Assembly (NCBI GenBank): GCA_016206785.1
Contig: JACQQV010000011.1
Span: forward strand, 1-54,203
Origin: Candidatus Omnitrophota bacterium
Lineage (GTDB): Bacteria > Omnitrophota > Gorgyraeia > JACQQV01
Direction: 5' to 3'
Length of the DNA: 54,203 bases
Positions 39,641 through 47,316 of the stretch are shown in pieces. The position numbers and the translations under genes were made by a program. Below the pieces are notes generated by a model. It saw only the letters and a program-made list of their open reading frames with translations, did no database searches and was not told where the DNA came from. Within the stretch, counting starts at the first letter, position 1, and each line of letters opens with the position of its first letter.

Positions 39641-40397
39641 CGCGAGGCCCTCCTCCTCCACTCCTACGAGCTCCACCGCCCGGTCCTCGGAGACCCCCTG
39701 TATCCTGCTGAATACCCTGTTTTCCTTCAAACCGTTCAATATTCCGGCCGATCCTCTCGGTAGCCCTTGGGCTCGCTTCTGTTTCAGAAAGTCGATCTCG
39801 CATCTCTTGTCTTTTTTCGATTACCCGCTCATGGGCTCCATCCCGACGGTCAAATCGGTCTTCTCGGCGATCCCAAACATCTTCACGTTTGTCCCGGATA
39901 TCTTCCCGGAAATCCCGACGATCCTCTCGTCGGTCCCTAAAGTCCTCGCGACGATCCTGACGACGCTCGACCCATTCTCTCCGACGTTCCTGCCGCCTCT
40001 GCATAATCCGTTCATAAATTTCAGGATGGTTCTGTTTCAAATGTTGCAGTCTTCTTTCCAGATGCGCCTTTCGCCTTTCCATAATCTCCGTATACTTTTC
40101 AGGATTCGCTTCTCTGAGATGAGCAAGGTGTTCTTTCCGGACTTTCCGGTGATGCGCCATAAACTCACTAAATTTCTCCGGATCGCTCTGCTTGAGTTCC
40201 TTGAGCCGCGCACGGACCTTTTCCTTCTTGTCATGGACCTTCTGGTCGTACGCCTTCGGATCCTTTCCCTTCAGTTCCCGAAGGGCATTCACCTTCTCCT
40301 GAACCGCCTCCGGCGGAGCAGCCAAGGCTTTTGCCGTAACCCCATTGATAGAAATAGATAACAACGCTGACAAAACCCAAAATGTGGTTTTTTTCAT
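39621..40397 (-). CDS. Secreted Arg/Glu-rich protein with four 26-residue repeats
   Basis: 258 residues: signal peptide (cleavage after AKALAA), then four helical repeats whose markers DPKAY (46), DPEKF (72), NPEKY (98) and HPEIY (124) fall at exactly 26-residue spacing. An R/E/D-rich stretch (about 144-200, RREDRRDFREDIRDKRED-like) and a Gly/Arg-rich tail follow. It is the first gene of an operon with an ECF sigma factor and anti-sigma, so it is a likely target or effector of that stress response. No family is recognised; a CpxP-like periplasmic sensor is one idea. Confidence 0.8.
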   Translation of the reverse strand: MKKTTFWVLSALLSISINGVTAKALAAPPEAVQEKVNALRELKGKDPKAYDQKVHDKKEKVRARLKELKQSDPEKFSEFMAHHRKVRKEHLAHLREANPEKYTEIMERRKAHLERRLQHLKQNHPEIYERIMQRRQERRREWVERRQDRREDFRDRREDRRDFREDIRDKREDVWDRREDRFDRRDGAHERVIEKRQEMRDRLSETEASPRATERIGRNIERFEGKQGIQQDTGGLRGPGGGARRSGGGGPRGGGGRR

Positions 40398-40434
40398 CTA
40401 AAATCCCTCCTTCGTTTTTTGACTTTCTACCGTA

Positions 40435-40461
40435 TTAGACGAAGGAACCTCCAAAAGGTTT
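40435..40461 (-). promoter_or_regulatory. Candidate ECF-sigma promoter
   Basis: AAACC (40457-40461), 15 bases, CGTCTAA (40435-40441) on the minus strand, resembling the AAC...CGTC pattern of ECF promoters. It lies ahead of the repeat protein/sigma/anti-sigma operon, which suggests autoregulation. Confidence 0.45.
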
Positions 40462-40479
40462 AACCGCTTTTTAAAAAAA

Positions 40480-40893
40480 TTATTCCCCCATCGCCTTCAC
40501 GACGACCCGCTTTTTTCTCTGGCCATCGAACTCGTAATAAAAAATCGACTGCCAAGGCCCAAGGTCGAGTTTCCCTTTTGTGATCGGAACAATCACCTGA
40601 TGACCCATGAGAAGATTTTTAAGGTGGGCATCGCCATTCGTTTCTCCTGAGGCATGGTGGTGGTAGTTGGGGCCCTCCGGACAGAGCCTTTGGAGCCATT
40701 CCTCCATGTCCTGGAAGAGTCCCTCCTCATTGTCATTGATGTAGACACTGGCGGTAATATGCATCGCGGAGACAAGAACAAATCCTTCTTCAATCTTGCT
40801 CTTCTTGACAATTTCCTCCACTTTGTCGGTGAGATAGACAATCTCGCGGTGTTTTTTGGTATTCAACCAGAGATATTCGGTGTAGGATTTCAT
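40480..40893 (-). CDS. yjbQ: YjbQ/UPF0047 family protein
   Basis: A 137-residue single-domain protein with the UPF0047 pattern: [58 protein letters not shown]. Members have weak thiamine-phosphate synthase activity, and the true role is unclear. The ATG at 40893 shares a base with the stop of the lipoprotein gene (TAATG), so it ends the queD-folE-lipoprotein-yjbQ operon. Confidence 0.9.
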   Translation of the reverse strand: MKSYTEYLWLNTKKHREIVYLTDKVEEIVKKSKIEEGFVLVSAMHITASVYINDNEEGLFQDMEEWLQRLCPEGPNYHHHASGETNGDAHLKNLLMGHQVIVPITKGKLDLGPWQSIFYYEFDGQRKKRVVVKAMGE

Positions 40894-41114
40894 TACCAGA
40901 GGTGTTTCTTTTCCCATTCCCGAATCTGCCGGGAGGTCTCTTTGACGCTATTCATCAATTGGACGAAGGGACCTTGTTCGACGTAGGGAGTGGAGTAGGC
41001 TTCGAAGGAATAGGTGAGAGGATCGCGGTACTCACGCCTCGTAAAGGTGGAGGACGCACTGCATCCTGACGCGAAGAGAATAAGAAGAAGTAAAAAGGGT
41101 CTGATCCTTTTCAC
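40893..41114 (-). CDS. Small lipoprotein, unknown function
   Basis: A 73-residue protein with a lipoprotein signal: [20 protein letters not shown], lipobox ASGC. The mature part is only ~55 residues, with Tyr-rich and charged segments and no recognised domain. It follows folE by 6 bases and overlaps yjbQ. Confidence 0.75.
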   Translation of the reverse strand: MKRIRPFLLLLILFASGCSASSTFTRREYRDPLTYSFEAYSTPYVEQGPFVQLMNSVKETSRQIREWEKKHLW

Positions 41115-41120
41115 CTTCGT

Positions 41121-41708
41121 TTAGCGTCGATCGCTCTTGATGAGGTTCATGAATTCAGAGCGGGAACGGGAGTCTTTTCTGAAAACACCAAGCATGGAAC
41201 TCGTGATCGCGTACGCGTTCTGCTTCTCCACCCCACGCATCGCCATACACAGGTGGAATGCCTCGATGACGACCGCCACCCCTTGAGGCCTTAACACCTC
41301 TTGAAGACAGTTGGCAATTTGACTCGTCAGCCGTTCCTGAACCTGAAGACGTCTTGCAAAGACATCCACAAGTCGGGGAATCTTTGAAAGTCCAATCAAC
41401 CTTCCGTCGGGGATGTAAGCGACATGGCATTTCCCGTAAAAAGGGAGAAGATGGTGCTCGCAGAGACTAAAGAGTTCAATGTCCCGCACCGCCACCATCT
41501 CGTCGTAAGGCTCTTCATAGATGGCGCCATTGAGAACTTCTTGCGCATTTTTGGTATAGCCGCTCGTGAGATACCGGATCGCCTTTTCAAAGCGGTGGGG
41601 GGTCTTGAGCAGCCCTTCGCGCGAGGGATCTTCCCCGATTTGGACCAGAAGCTCCTCAACGAGCTCTGAAATGGTTGCCTCACCCTTAATGGCCGGATGC
41701 ATCCTCAT
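41121..41708 (-). CDS. folE: GTP cyclohydrolase I
   Basis: Converts GTP to dihydroneopterin triphosphate, the first step to folate and queuosine. 195 residues with the zinc site [20 protein letters not shown] and [15 protein letters not shown], plus [20 protein letters not shown] and TSSMLGVF. All catalytic residues expected of the IA type are visible. It overlaps the QueD-like gene by 4 bases. Confidence 0.96.
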   Translation of the reverse strand: MRMHPAIKGEATISELVEELLVQIGEDPSREGLLKTPHRFEKAIRYLTSGYTKNAQEVLNGAIYEEPYDEMVAVRDIELFSLCEHHLLPFYGKCHVAYIPDGRLIGLSKIPRLVDVFARRLQVQERLTSQIANCLQEVLRPQGVAVVIEAFHLCMAMRGVEKQNAYAITSSMLGVFRKDSRSRSEFMNLIKSDRR

Positions 41709-42061
41709 TCACCTCGATAGATGACCGTTTCACTGTCCGCCTGCTGTAATTTAATCTCATAAAGAGCCCCCTTGGGAAACTCTTCCTCCAATTGTTTCCA
41801 AAAAGCCCTCACCAAATTCTCTGCGGTCGGATTCTTCCCCTCCAGAAATGGGGATGCCCTCTCAAGATGCTTGTAGTTCACATGGGATAAAATCTTTTTT
41901 TCGATCTTCTGGGTGATCTTTTCGAAATCGGGGAGAGCCCCTCTCTTCTCATCCGGCCTCCCCCGGACTGTCACTTCCAGAACATAATTATGTCCCGCCC
42001 ATTTTGAATTTTTGAGGGCGTGGCTTGCGCTAAAATGGATCTTTTTGGTGAGATAAACCAT
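41705..42061 (-). CDS. queD: 6-pyruvoyl-tetrahydropterin synthase/QueD-like protein lacking catalytic residues
   Basis: A 118-residue T-fold protein of the PTPS/QueD family ([52 protein letters not shown]). Compared with active members, the stretch with the catalytic Cys and the first His of HGHNY is shortened to NSKWAGHNY; the catalytic Asp-His of LDHKNL is NY (VNYKHL); and the pterin-binding Glu of YET is Gln. Normal QueD chemistry therefore looks unlikely. It is the first gene before folE, with the start codon 5 bases after a -10 box. Confidence 0.8.
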   Translation of the reverse strand: MVYLTKKIHFSASHALKNSKWAGHNYVLEVTVRGRPDEKRGALPDFEKITQKIEKKILSHVNYKHLERASPFLEGKNPTAENLVRAFWKQLEEEFPKGALYEIKLQQADSETVIYRGE

Positions 42062-42066
42062 GCTCT

Positions 42067-42095
42067 ATTTTAGCGCCTTTGGAAAACCGTGTCAA
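42067..42095 (-). promoter_or_regulatory. Promoter of the queD-folE operon, predicted leaderless
   Basis: TTGACA (42090-42095), 17 bases, TAAAAT (42067-42072), then 5 bases to the ATG at 42061, all on the minus strand. Confidence 0.7.
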
Positions 42096-42123
42096 TGGGT
42101 CGGTCGATGCAAACGACTCTTGT

Positions 42124-43707
42124 TCAGGAAGCATAAATGCGGTAATCGATCTGTGGGAAAAGGGCATCCTTCCCTTCTATTTCTGAAAGGAGCCCTTCAT
42201 CGACAGCATGATTTTTTAAGTCATGGTAAAGTCGGTCAAAACGGGCGGCATGATCTTGTATCCGCTTGTTGGCGTAAGGAACAAACGTTCCCGTTTTTAA
42301 GATAAATGCCCAATCGCTCGATTGGGCGAGTAAAAGTTCGCGCGCCATCTGGTTTAACACTCTCCGTTCAAGGGCGGTTGGGGCCTTATAGGCGTTCGCC
42401 ATCTCGATCATCTTCTCCGTCATCTTATGGAGGTGCCGGTAGATCCAATCGTTGGACCCTTCCAACCAGACCTCACTATATCCTTTCCACCCCCAACTCG
42501 AAAGAGAAGGGGTCATCACCTGATTTTTCGGATACCGTTTAAGATACTCGCTCGGTGTGATGAGTTTTATCGCTTTCTGGTCATAATGGATCTTCCGGAT
42601 GAGAAAATTGAGCCAGTCGGGTCCTTCAAACCACCAGTGACCGAAGAGTTCCGCATCATAGGGGGCAACGACGATCGGCTGACGCCCCATGATTCTTTCG
42701 AGATGCTCCGCCTGTTTTTCCCGGTTAAACATAAAGTTTCCCGCATGCTCCGCCGCCTTTTTAAGAGCCGCTTCAGGAACGTACGGGGCCTTTTCATCCG
42801 TCTCACCGGTGATCTTAAAATACTTAATCCCTGTGTTCATCCGATGACCGTCCGGACTGATGTAAGGACGGATATAGTCAAATTCGAGGTCGTATCCGAT
42901 ATCTCGATAAAAGTCCCGGTAATTGTGGTCGCCGGGATATCCTTCGATCGCACTCCAGACAGACTTGGACGATTCCATATCCCTTCCGAAACAGGCGACA
43001 CCCGACCGGCAATAGACCGGCGCAAAGATCCCGAATTTCGGACGGGGGGACCCGAAAAGGATGCCATGGGTATCGACAAAGAAATATTTGATGTGAAACT
43101 CCTTCAGGACTTCATCGTCGCCGGGATGATAGCCGCACTCCGGAAGCCAAAATCCTTTGGGATTCTGACCAAAGACCGATCGGTAAAGGGTAACGGCCGT
43201 GCCGACCTGTGCCCGGACAGCGCTTCGATAGAGGGAGGTCAGGGGAAGGTAGCCATGGGTCGCCCCGCAGGTGATGAGTTCCACGACACCAAGATCTTGA
43301 TATCGTTTGAAGGCCTGTAACAGATGCTTCTGATAGCGGTCCGCAAAAAGGAAGCGGGCTTTTTGAAAACGGTGGTGATACAGGAGAGCCAGTTTGTGGA
43401 ATTCCGGTTGCCACCTCGTCCGCTCAATTTCCTGCTCGGTCAGACGGAGGAGCTTGTCCAGATGACGCAGGTAGCGGCCTTGAAGAAGCGGATCCAGAAG
43501 CATCGAGAGGAGGGTCGGAGAAAGAGAAAGGGTGATGCGGAAGTCGACCCGATCTTCGATCAGTTTGTCAAAGATGTCGATCAACGGCAGGTAGGTCTCG
43601 GTCAGCGCCTCAAACAGCCAATGCTCTTCCAGAAAAAACTCATGTTCTGGATGGCGGACGTAAGGAAGATGGGCGTGCAGGACAATTGCCAGATACCCTT
43701 TTTCCAT
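42124..43707 (-). CDS. GH57-family 1,4-alpha-glucan branching enzyme
   Basis: Introduces alpha-1,6 branches into glycogen-type glucans. The 527-residue protein has the GH57 start LAIVLHAHLPYVRHPE, the nucleophile E190 in KGFWLPECGYHPG and the acid/base D351 in VAPYDAELFGHWWFEGPDWL, close to the E184/D353 spacing of archaeal-type branching enzymes. The C-terminal helical DUF1957 domain is present. It starts 5 bases after the DUF4912 gene, a recurrent pair. Confidence 0.93.
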   Translation of the reverse strand: MEKGYLAIVLHAHLPYVRHPEHEFFLEEHWLFEALTETYLPLIDIFDKLIEDRVDFRITLSLSPTLLSMLLDPLLQGRYLRHLDKLLRLTEQEIERTRWQPEFHKLALLYHHRFQKARFLFADRYQKHLLQAFKRYQDLGVVELITCGATHGYLPLTSLYRSAVRAQVGTAVTLYRSVFGQNPKGFWLPECGYHPGDDEVLKEFHIKYFFVDTHGILFGSPRPKFGIFAPVYCRSGVACFGRDMESSKSVWSAIEGYPGDHNYRDFYRDIGYDLEFDYIRPYISPDGHRMNTGIKYFKITGETDEKAPYVPEAALKKAAEHAGNFMFNREKQAEHLERIMGRQPIVVAPYDAELFGHWWFEGPDWLNFLIRKIHYDQKAIKLITPSEYLKRYPKNQVMTPSLSSWGWKGYSEVWLEGSNDWIYRHLHKMTEKMIEMANAYKAPTALERRVLNQMARELLLAQSSDWAFILKTGTFVPYANKRIQDHAARFDRLYHDLKNHAVDEGLLSEIEGKDALFPQIDYRIYAS

Positions 43708-43712
43708 GAAGT

Positions 43713-44831
43713 TCAGACGGTCTGCCGCGTTACGATGGGACTTACCCTACGCGTCTCCACCTCATCAGGGCTTTTGGCTTCTATCTTGATTTCCTGTTTG
43801 CCGTCGGGGAGGGTGTACCGGAGTGAAAATGTTCCGTCCGGATTGAGGCGGATCGGTTGATGCTGAACGGAGACGGAAGCCTTGGGATCCGTTGCGCCAT
43901 AGACAATCAGCTCACAGTCCACTTTAAGCCAAAACGATCGTTCCTTTTCTTTCATCTTAAAGAAACTCGCAAATCCGCTGGCACCGCCGGAAGAGACCTG
44001 TTCGAGGAGATGTTTCTTGAAAAATTCTTTCATCTCGAGCGAGCTTTTGCCGATGCCGTAGCCTCCGGAAAGCCCGAACAATTTCCAATAGTCGTCTTCA
44101 GAGGTCATCCATTCCTCATCCACCACTTCAGACATTCCGAAGCGAGGTGTGGTCACCCGATTCGACCGGCAGAGGAGATGGAAGGAACCGTCATGGGCGA
44201 CGATCCCGAGATCCACAATGAAATCGCGGTTCGGCTCTCCCACTTCGATATACCAATTTTTGGCAAGCCCAGACACTCCGATGTCAAAAAAGCGGTGAGC
44301 GTTTCGCCCATTAAAATCGATTCCTGTGACATCGTAAACCCGGAGGACCGACTTTTGGGGAGACAACCCTTTCTCGCGCATCGCGTGAAGGGTCCGCTCC
44401 TCGACCTCCCGATTCACCTCCCAATAGGCGTGAATCCACCATGGATCGCGGACAAGAAGAACAATCTTGTGATCCCCATATCCCGATGGAAAAGAGAAGG
44501 CGCTTTCTTCTAATTTCTTATGAGGGGCTGGATAAAAGGAGGCTCTTTCTTCAAGACGTTGGATCTCGCTTTCAATCTTTGCAACCTCTCGAACGAGCTG
44601 TCTTTCCCCTTTCCCTTCAGCACTCTGATGTTCGAGGATCAGGAGCCTGCGGCGCAAACGGTCAATTTTTGCACGAAACGATTGGCGACGATCCCGTTCA
44701 ATATTGCGGGTTAAAAGAGGGATGCGGGGTGCCGCCTTGACCTTGGAGGAGACCTTTTTGGCCGACACCTTCCGCGAACTCTTCGTACGACCTGTTTTCT
44801 TTGTCTGAGCCTGTCTACTTTTCTTACGCAT
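43713..44831 (-). CDS. DUF4912 domain protein
   Basis: 372 residues: a Lys/Arg/Ser-rich N-terminus (about 1-35), a coiled-coil region (about 45-95), and the DUF4912 core with KIVLLVRDPWWIHAYWEVN, RVYDVTGIDFNGRNA, YIEVGEPNRDFIVDLG and VTTPRFGMSEVVDEEWM. The domain looks like a carbohydrate-binding or Ig-like sandwich. Its tight pairing with a glucan branching enzyme implies a role with polysaccharide. The molecular function is unknown. Confidence 0.88.
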   Translation of the reverse strand: MRKKSRQAQTKKTGRTKSSRKVSAKKVSSKVKAAPRIPLLTRNIERDRRQSFRAKIDRLRRRLLILEHQSAEGKGERQLVREVAKIESEIQRLEERASFYPAPHKKLEESAFSFPSGYGDHKIVLLVRDPWWIHAYWEVNREVEERTLHAMREKGLSPQKSVLRVYDVTGIDFNGRNAHRFFDIGVSGLAKNWYIEVGEPNRDFIVDLGIVAHDGSFHLLCRSNRVTTPRFGMSEVVDEEWMTSEDDYWKLFGLSGGYGIGKSSLEMKEFFKKHLLEQVSSGGASGFASFFKMKEKERSFWLKVDCELIVYGATDPKASVSVQHQPIRLNPDGTFSLRYTLPDGKQEIKIEAKSPDEVETRRVSPIVTRQTV

Positions 44832-44864
44832 GCCTTAGGACTCCTTTACCGTTCGATAAGCCTC

Positions 44865-44893
44865 ATTATAACAAGAATGGCTGGATGAAACAA
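44865..44893 (-). promoter_or_regulatory. Promoter for DUF4912/branching enzyme
   Basis: TTGTTT (44888-44893), 17 bases, TATAAT (44865-44870) with an extended TG (TGTTATAAT) on the minus strand. AAGGAG precedes the ATG at 44831. Confidence 0.65.
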
Positions 44894-44915
44894 CTGATTA
44901 TTTCTTCTGGGAATT

Positions 44916-45446
44916 TTAGGAAGATTCGCTGAGGATCGCTATCAAAAAAGGAGTAGGATTCAAGAACTTCTTTCCCTGGCGGATCTCAAAGTGGAGATGA
45001 GGGGAAATCGCTTTTGAAGAGGCATTCCCTGTTTTACCGACCGAACCGATCAATTGGCCCTGCCGTACGCGACTATGATCAGAAACATAAATCTCAGAAA
45101 GGTGGCCATAGAGAGATTTTGTCCCGTCGCGATGGGTGACGGTAACAAACTTCCCCATCCCACGCGGAACATTGCCGATCCTCGCCCTGCCGGAGCGAAC
45201 CGCAACCACCGGCGTCCCGACTTCCGCGAGAAGGTCGACCCCCTGGTGGTGCCTTCCTCCATTCCGCTTCGCCCCGAAATCCCCTTTGCCTAAACGATCT
45301 CTTCGAATCGCGATATTCTTCGTCGACGGGAGAGGCGAAATCCATGCCTGCCTGTCACGGTAATAATAAAATTCCTCGAACAGGTAGAAAGATAAGGAAA
45401 GAACAAAGGCTAGCCCTAAGAAAAGAGGGAGATACTTTCGTCGCAT
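44916..45446 (-). CDS. M23-family (LytM-type) peptidase
   Basis: A 176-residue zinc endopeptidase or its degenerate relative, acting on peptidoglycan cross-links in the periplasm. There is an N-terminal membrane anchor (about 5-24), then the metal motifs RHHQGVDLLAE (HxxxD) and HLHFEIRQGK (HxH), with YGHL between. Both are intact, so it may be active. The gene stands alone, divergent from the HD-GYP gene. Confidence 0.92.
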   Translation of the reverse strand: MRRKYLPLFLGLAFVLSLSFYLFEEFYYYRDRQAWISPLPSTKNIAIRRDRLGKGDFGAKRNGGRHHQGVDLLAEVGTPVVAVRSGRARIGNVPRGMGKFVTVTHRDGTKSLYGHLSEIYVSDHSRVRQGQLIGSVGKTGNASSKAISPHLHFEIRQGKKFLNPTPFLIAILSESS

Positions 45447-45624
45447 CGTCTCATCTCGTTACATTCTTTCGTCATATCTTCTTTCCTAACTATGATATCA
45501 AAAAAAGGGACTTTTTTAAAGTAAAAAAAGCAAACATTTTAAAACGATTTTTTATGGAAGGAACGCCGTAACCTGAATGATTGCAATAAGAAAAAATATG
45601 CCCAAACGATAAACTCGAGTGACC

Positions 45625-45653
45625 TTGACAATCATAACCCCATAGGGTATACT
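45625..45653 (+). promoter_or_regulatory. Promoter for the GAF-HD-GYP gene
   Basis: TTGACA (45625-45630), 17 bases, TATACT (45648-45653). Transcription should begin near 45660, just ahead of a 10-bp palindrome. Confidence 0.8.
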
Positions 45654-45662
45654 TCTTGTTGA

Positions 45663-45690
45663 AAAGGTGTTTTTATCATTAAACACCTTT
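45663..45690 (+). promoter_or_regulatory. 10-bp palindrome at the transcription start of the GAF-HD-GYP gene
   Basis: AAAGGTGTTT, 8-base spacer, AAACACCTTT, perfectly symmetric, beginning about 10 bases after the -10. It could be a repressor operator or a 5'-end stabilising hairpin. The interval from 45447 to 45662 otherwise holds only AT-rich sequence and the promoter. Confidence 0.6.
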
Positions 45691-45732
45691 ATCAAAAGAG
45701 GCGCATGGGGGTGCCTGGAAGGGGTAGGGGTC

Positions 45733-46917
45733 ATGGGTCCCCGTAGGAAAAAGAAAGGGGCTACTTCCTTAGCGCAAACTCTCCAGAAATACCACACCAT
45801 CACAAGAAGTTTCAAGAAAAAAGTCCTCGCCCGAAGCAACACTCTGCAGATTCTAAACAAAGAGCTTGAGGCGGTCTTTGAGATTTCAAACAGCATGATC
45901 AGTTTTCCGGACTTTTCCCAAGTCCTCGAACTGATTACCCGTTTGGTCGGGAACGTGATGCAGGTGAACGCCTGCGCACTGCGCCTCTACGACATGGAGA
46001 AAAAGACGCTTCTCCCTGGCGCCACCTTTGGCCTCGACGAGGAATACCTTGTAAAGACCCCTTTGCGTTTGGGAGAAGGGGTCTCAGGACTTGCGATCAA
46101 AGATCGCATGCCCATCGTCGTCACGGATGTCCTGAAAGATCCAAGGGTCCGGTATCCCCACGCGCTTGCCAATCACGGTTGTCGGGCGATTCTCTCCGTC
46201 CCGGTCCTTTTTTACGATGAGGTGCTTGGAACGCTCGCGGTTTACACAAAAGGGCCTCGCGCCTTTACCCACAATGACATCCGGCTCCTCCTCACCTTCG
46301 CTTCACAGGCGGCCCTCGCCATCAAAAATTCCCAGCTCCATGAGACAACCCAGATGAGTTACTTCGATACCATCAACGCTTTTGTCATGGCGATGGAGGC
46401 CCGACATCCCTATACCCGCGGGCATGCAGAACGGGTAACGCGCTATGCGCTGGAGGCGGGACGGAAAGTGAACCTCCCTGAGAAAGACCTTGCGGCGATC
46501 CGATATGGCGCAAAGCTCCACGACATCGGGAAGATCGCCGTTCCTGACCATATCCTGGATAAACCAGGGAAACTCACCGTGGCCGAACGGGCCCAGATTG
46601 AACTCCATCCAAGTCGAGGGGCAGAAATGCTTGAGCCTCTGCACTTCCTTCATCATGGACTCTGTGTGATCCGGAATCACCACGAACGCTATGATGGGAA
46701 GGGCTACCCGGACGGCCTGGCGGGAGAAGAAACGCCTCTTATGGCAAGGGTCGTTTCCGTCGCAGATGCCTTTGATGCCATGACCACAGACCGTTCTTAT
46801 CGGAAGGCGCTCACTGTGCCGGATGCGATGATCGAGATCAAACGCCAAACGGGCACCCAGTTTGACCCCCTCGTTGCAGAAGCCTTTTTGGAACTTTTAA
46901 ACCAGGTCGCAGCATAG
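45733..46917 (+). CDS. GAF-domain HD-GYP phosphodiesterase
   Basis: A 394-residue cytoplasmic signalling protein: a basic N-terminus and coiled coil, a GAF sensor domain (about 60-200), and an HD-GYP domain (about 210-390) that degrades cyclic di-GMP. Metal and catalytic motifs are complete: HTRGHAER-like YTRGHAERVTRYAL, KLHDIGKIAVPD, IELHPSRGAEML, RNHHERYDGKGYPDGLAGEE and VSVADAFDAMTTDRSYRKA. The start at 45733 (MGPRRKKKG) follows GGGGTAGGGG; an upstream ATG at 45667 lies in the palindrome. Confidence 0.92.
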   Translation: MGPRRKKKGATSLAQTLQKYHTITRSFKKKVLARSNTLQILNKELEAVFEISNSMISFPDFSQVLELITRLVGNVMQVNACALRLYDMEKKTLLPGATFGLDEEYLVKTPLRLGEGVSGLAIKDRMPIVVTDVLKDPRVRYPHALANHGCRAILSVPVLFYDEVLGTLAVYTKGPRAFTHNDIRLLLTFASQAALAIKNSQLHETTQMSYFDTINAFVMAMEARHPYTRGHAERVTRYALEAGRKVNLPEKDLAAIRYGAKLHDIGKIAVPDHILDKPGKLTVAERAQIELHPSRGAEMLEPLHFLHHGLCVIRNHHERYDGKGYPDGLAGEETPLMARVVSVADAFDAMTTDRSYRKALTVPDAMIEIKRQTGTQFDPLVAEAFLELLNQVAA

Positions 46918-46961
46918 CCTTTTCCCCACGTTTCACCTTCCACAGGATGCTATCAAACTAT

Positions 46962-46989
46962 TTGACATTCTTTGGTATTGCGCTACAAT
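46962..46989 (+). promoter_or_regulatory. Promoter for the CBM48-MIPS-CDP-alcohol transferase operon
   Basis: TTGACA (46962-46967), 16 bases, TACAAT (46984-46989), followed by AAAGGAGG before the ATG at 47014. Confidence 0.7.
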
Positions 46990-47013
46990 AGGATGTTTAG
47001 AAAGGAGGAGACT

Positions 47014-47304
47014 ATGGTACGGGTACTCACACGGGAAAGAAGAACCAAACAGAGCGCCCTCTTTGTCCTAGAGGCCCCCTTTGCAAAATCGGTCTCTGTG
47101 GCGGGGAGCTTTAACAAGTGGAATCCTAAGGAACACCCGATGAGAAAGGGACGGAATGGCACCTGGTCCACACAACTTTCTCTCACCCCAGGCACCTACG
47201 AGTATAAATTCGTGGTCGATGGATCTTGGCAGGAGGATCCCCAAGCCGAAGCGTATGCCCAGAATCCTTACGGGACTCGGAACGCCCTGATCACTGTGCA
47301 ATAA
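47014..47304 (+). CDS. Small glycogen-binding (CBM48/AMPK-beta type) protein
   Basis: A 96-residue stand-alone early-set domain of the CBM48/AMPK1-CBM type: KSVSVAGSFNKWNPKEHPMR, GTWSTQLSLTPGTYEYKFVV and DGSWQEDPQAEAYAQNPYGT include the Trp, Lys and Asn residues that bind glucan. AAAGGAGG is 5 bases from the ATG. It is followed by the inositol-phosphate synthase gene and lies in the same neighbourhood as two GH57 enzymes. A link to glycogen sensing is inference. Confidence 0.88.
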   Translation: MVRVLTRERRTKQSALFVLEAPFAKSVSVAGSFNKWNPKEHPMRKGRNGTWSTQLSLTPGTYEYKFVVDGSWQEDPQAEAYAQNPYGTRNALITVQ

Positions 47305-47316
47305 AGGTTACCGCAC

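Noticed and set aside
39546-40361. 271-codon open frame on the plus strand
   Set aside because: Mirror of the low-complexity Arg/Glu-rich secreted protein; its F/I/P-rich repeats are the reverse-strand image.
42427-43320. 297-codon open frame on the plus strand
   Set aside because: Antisense to the GH57 branching enzyme, which has complete catalytic motifs.
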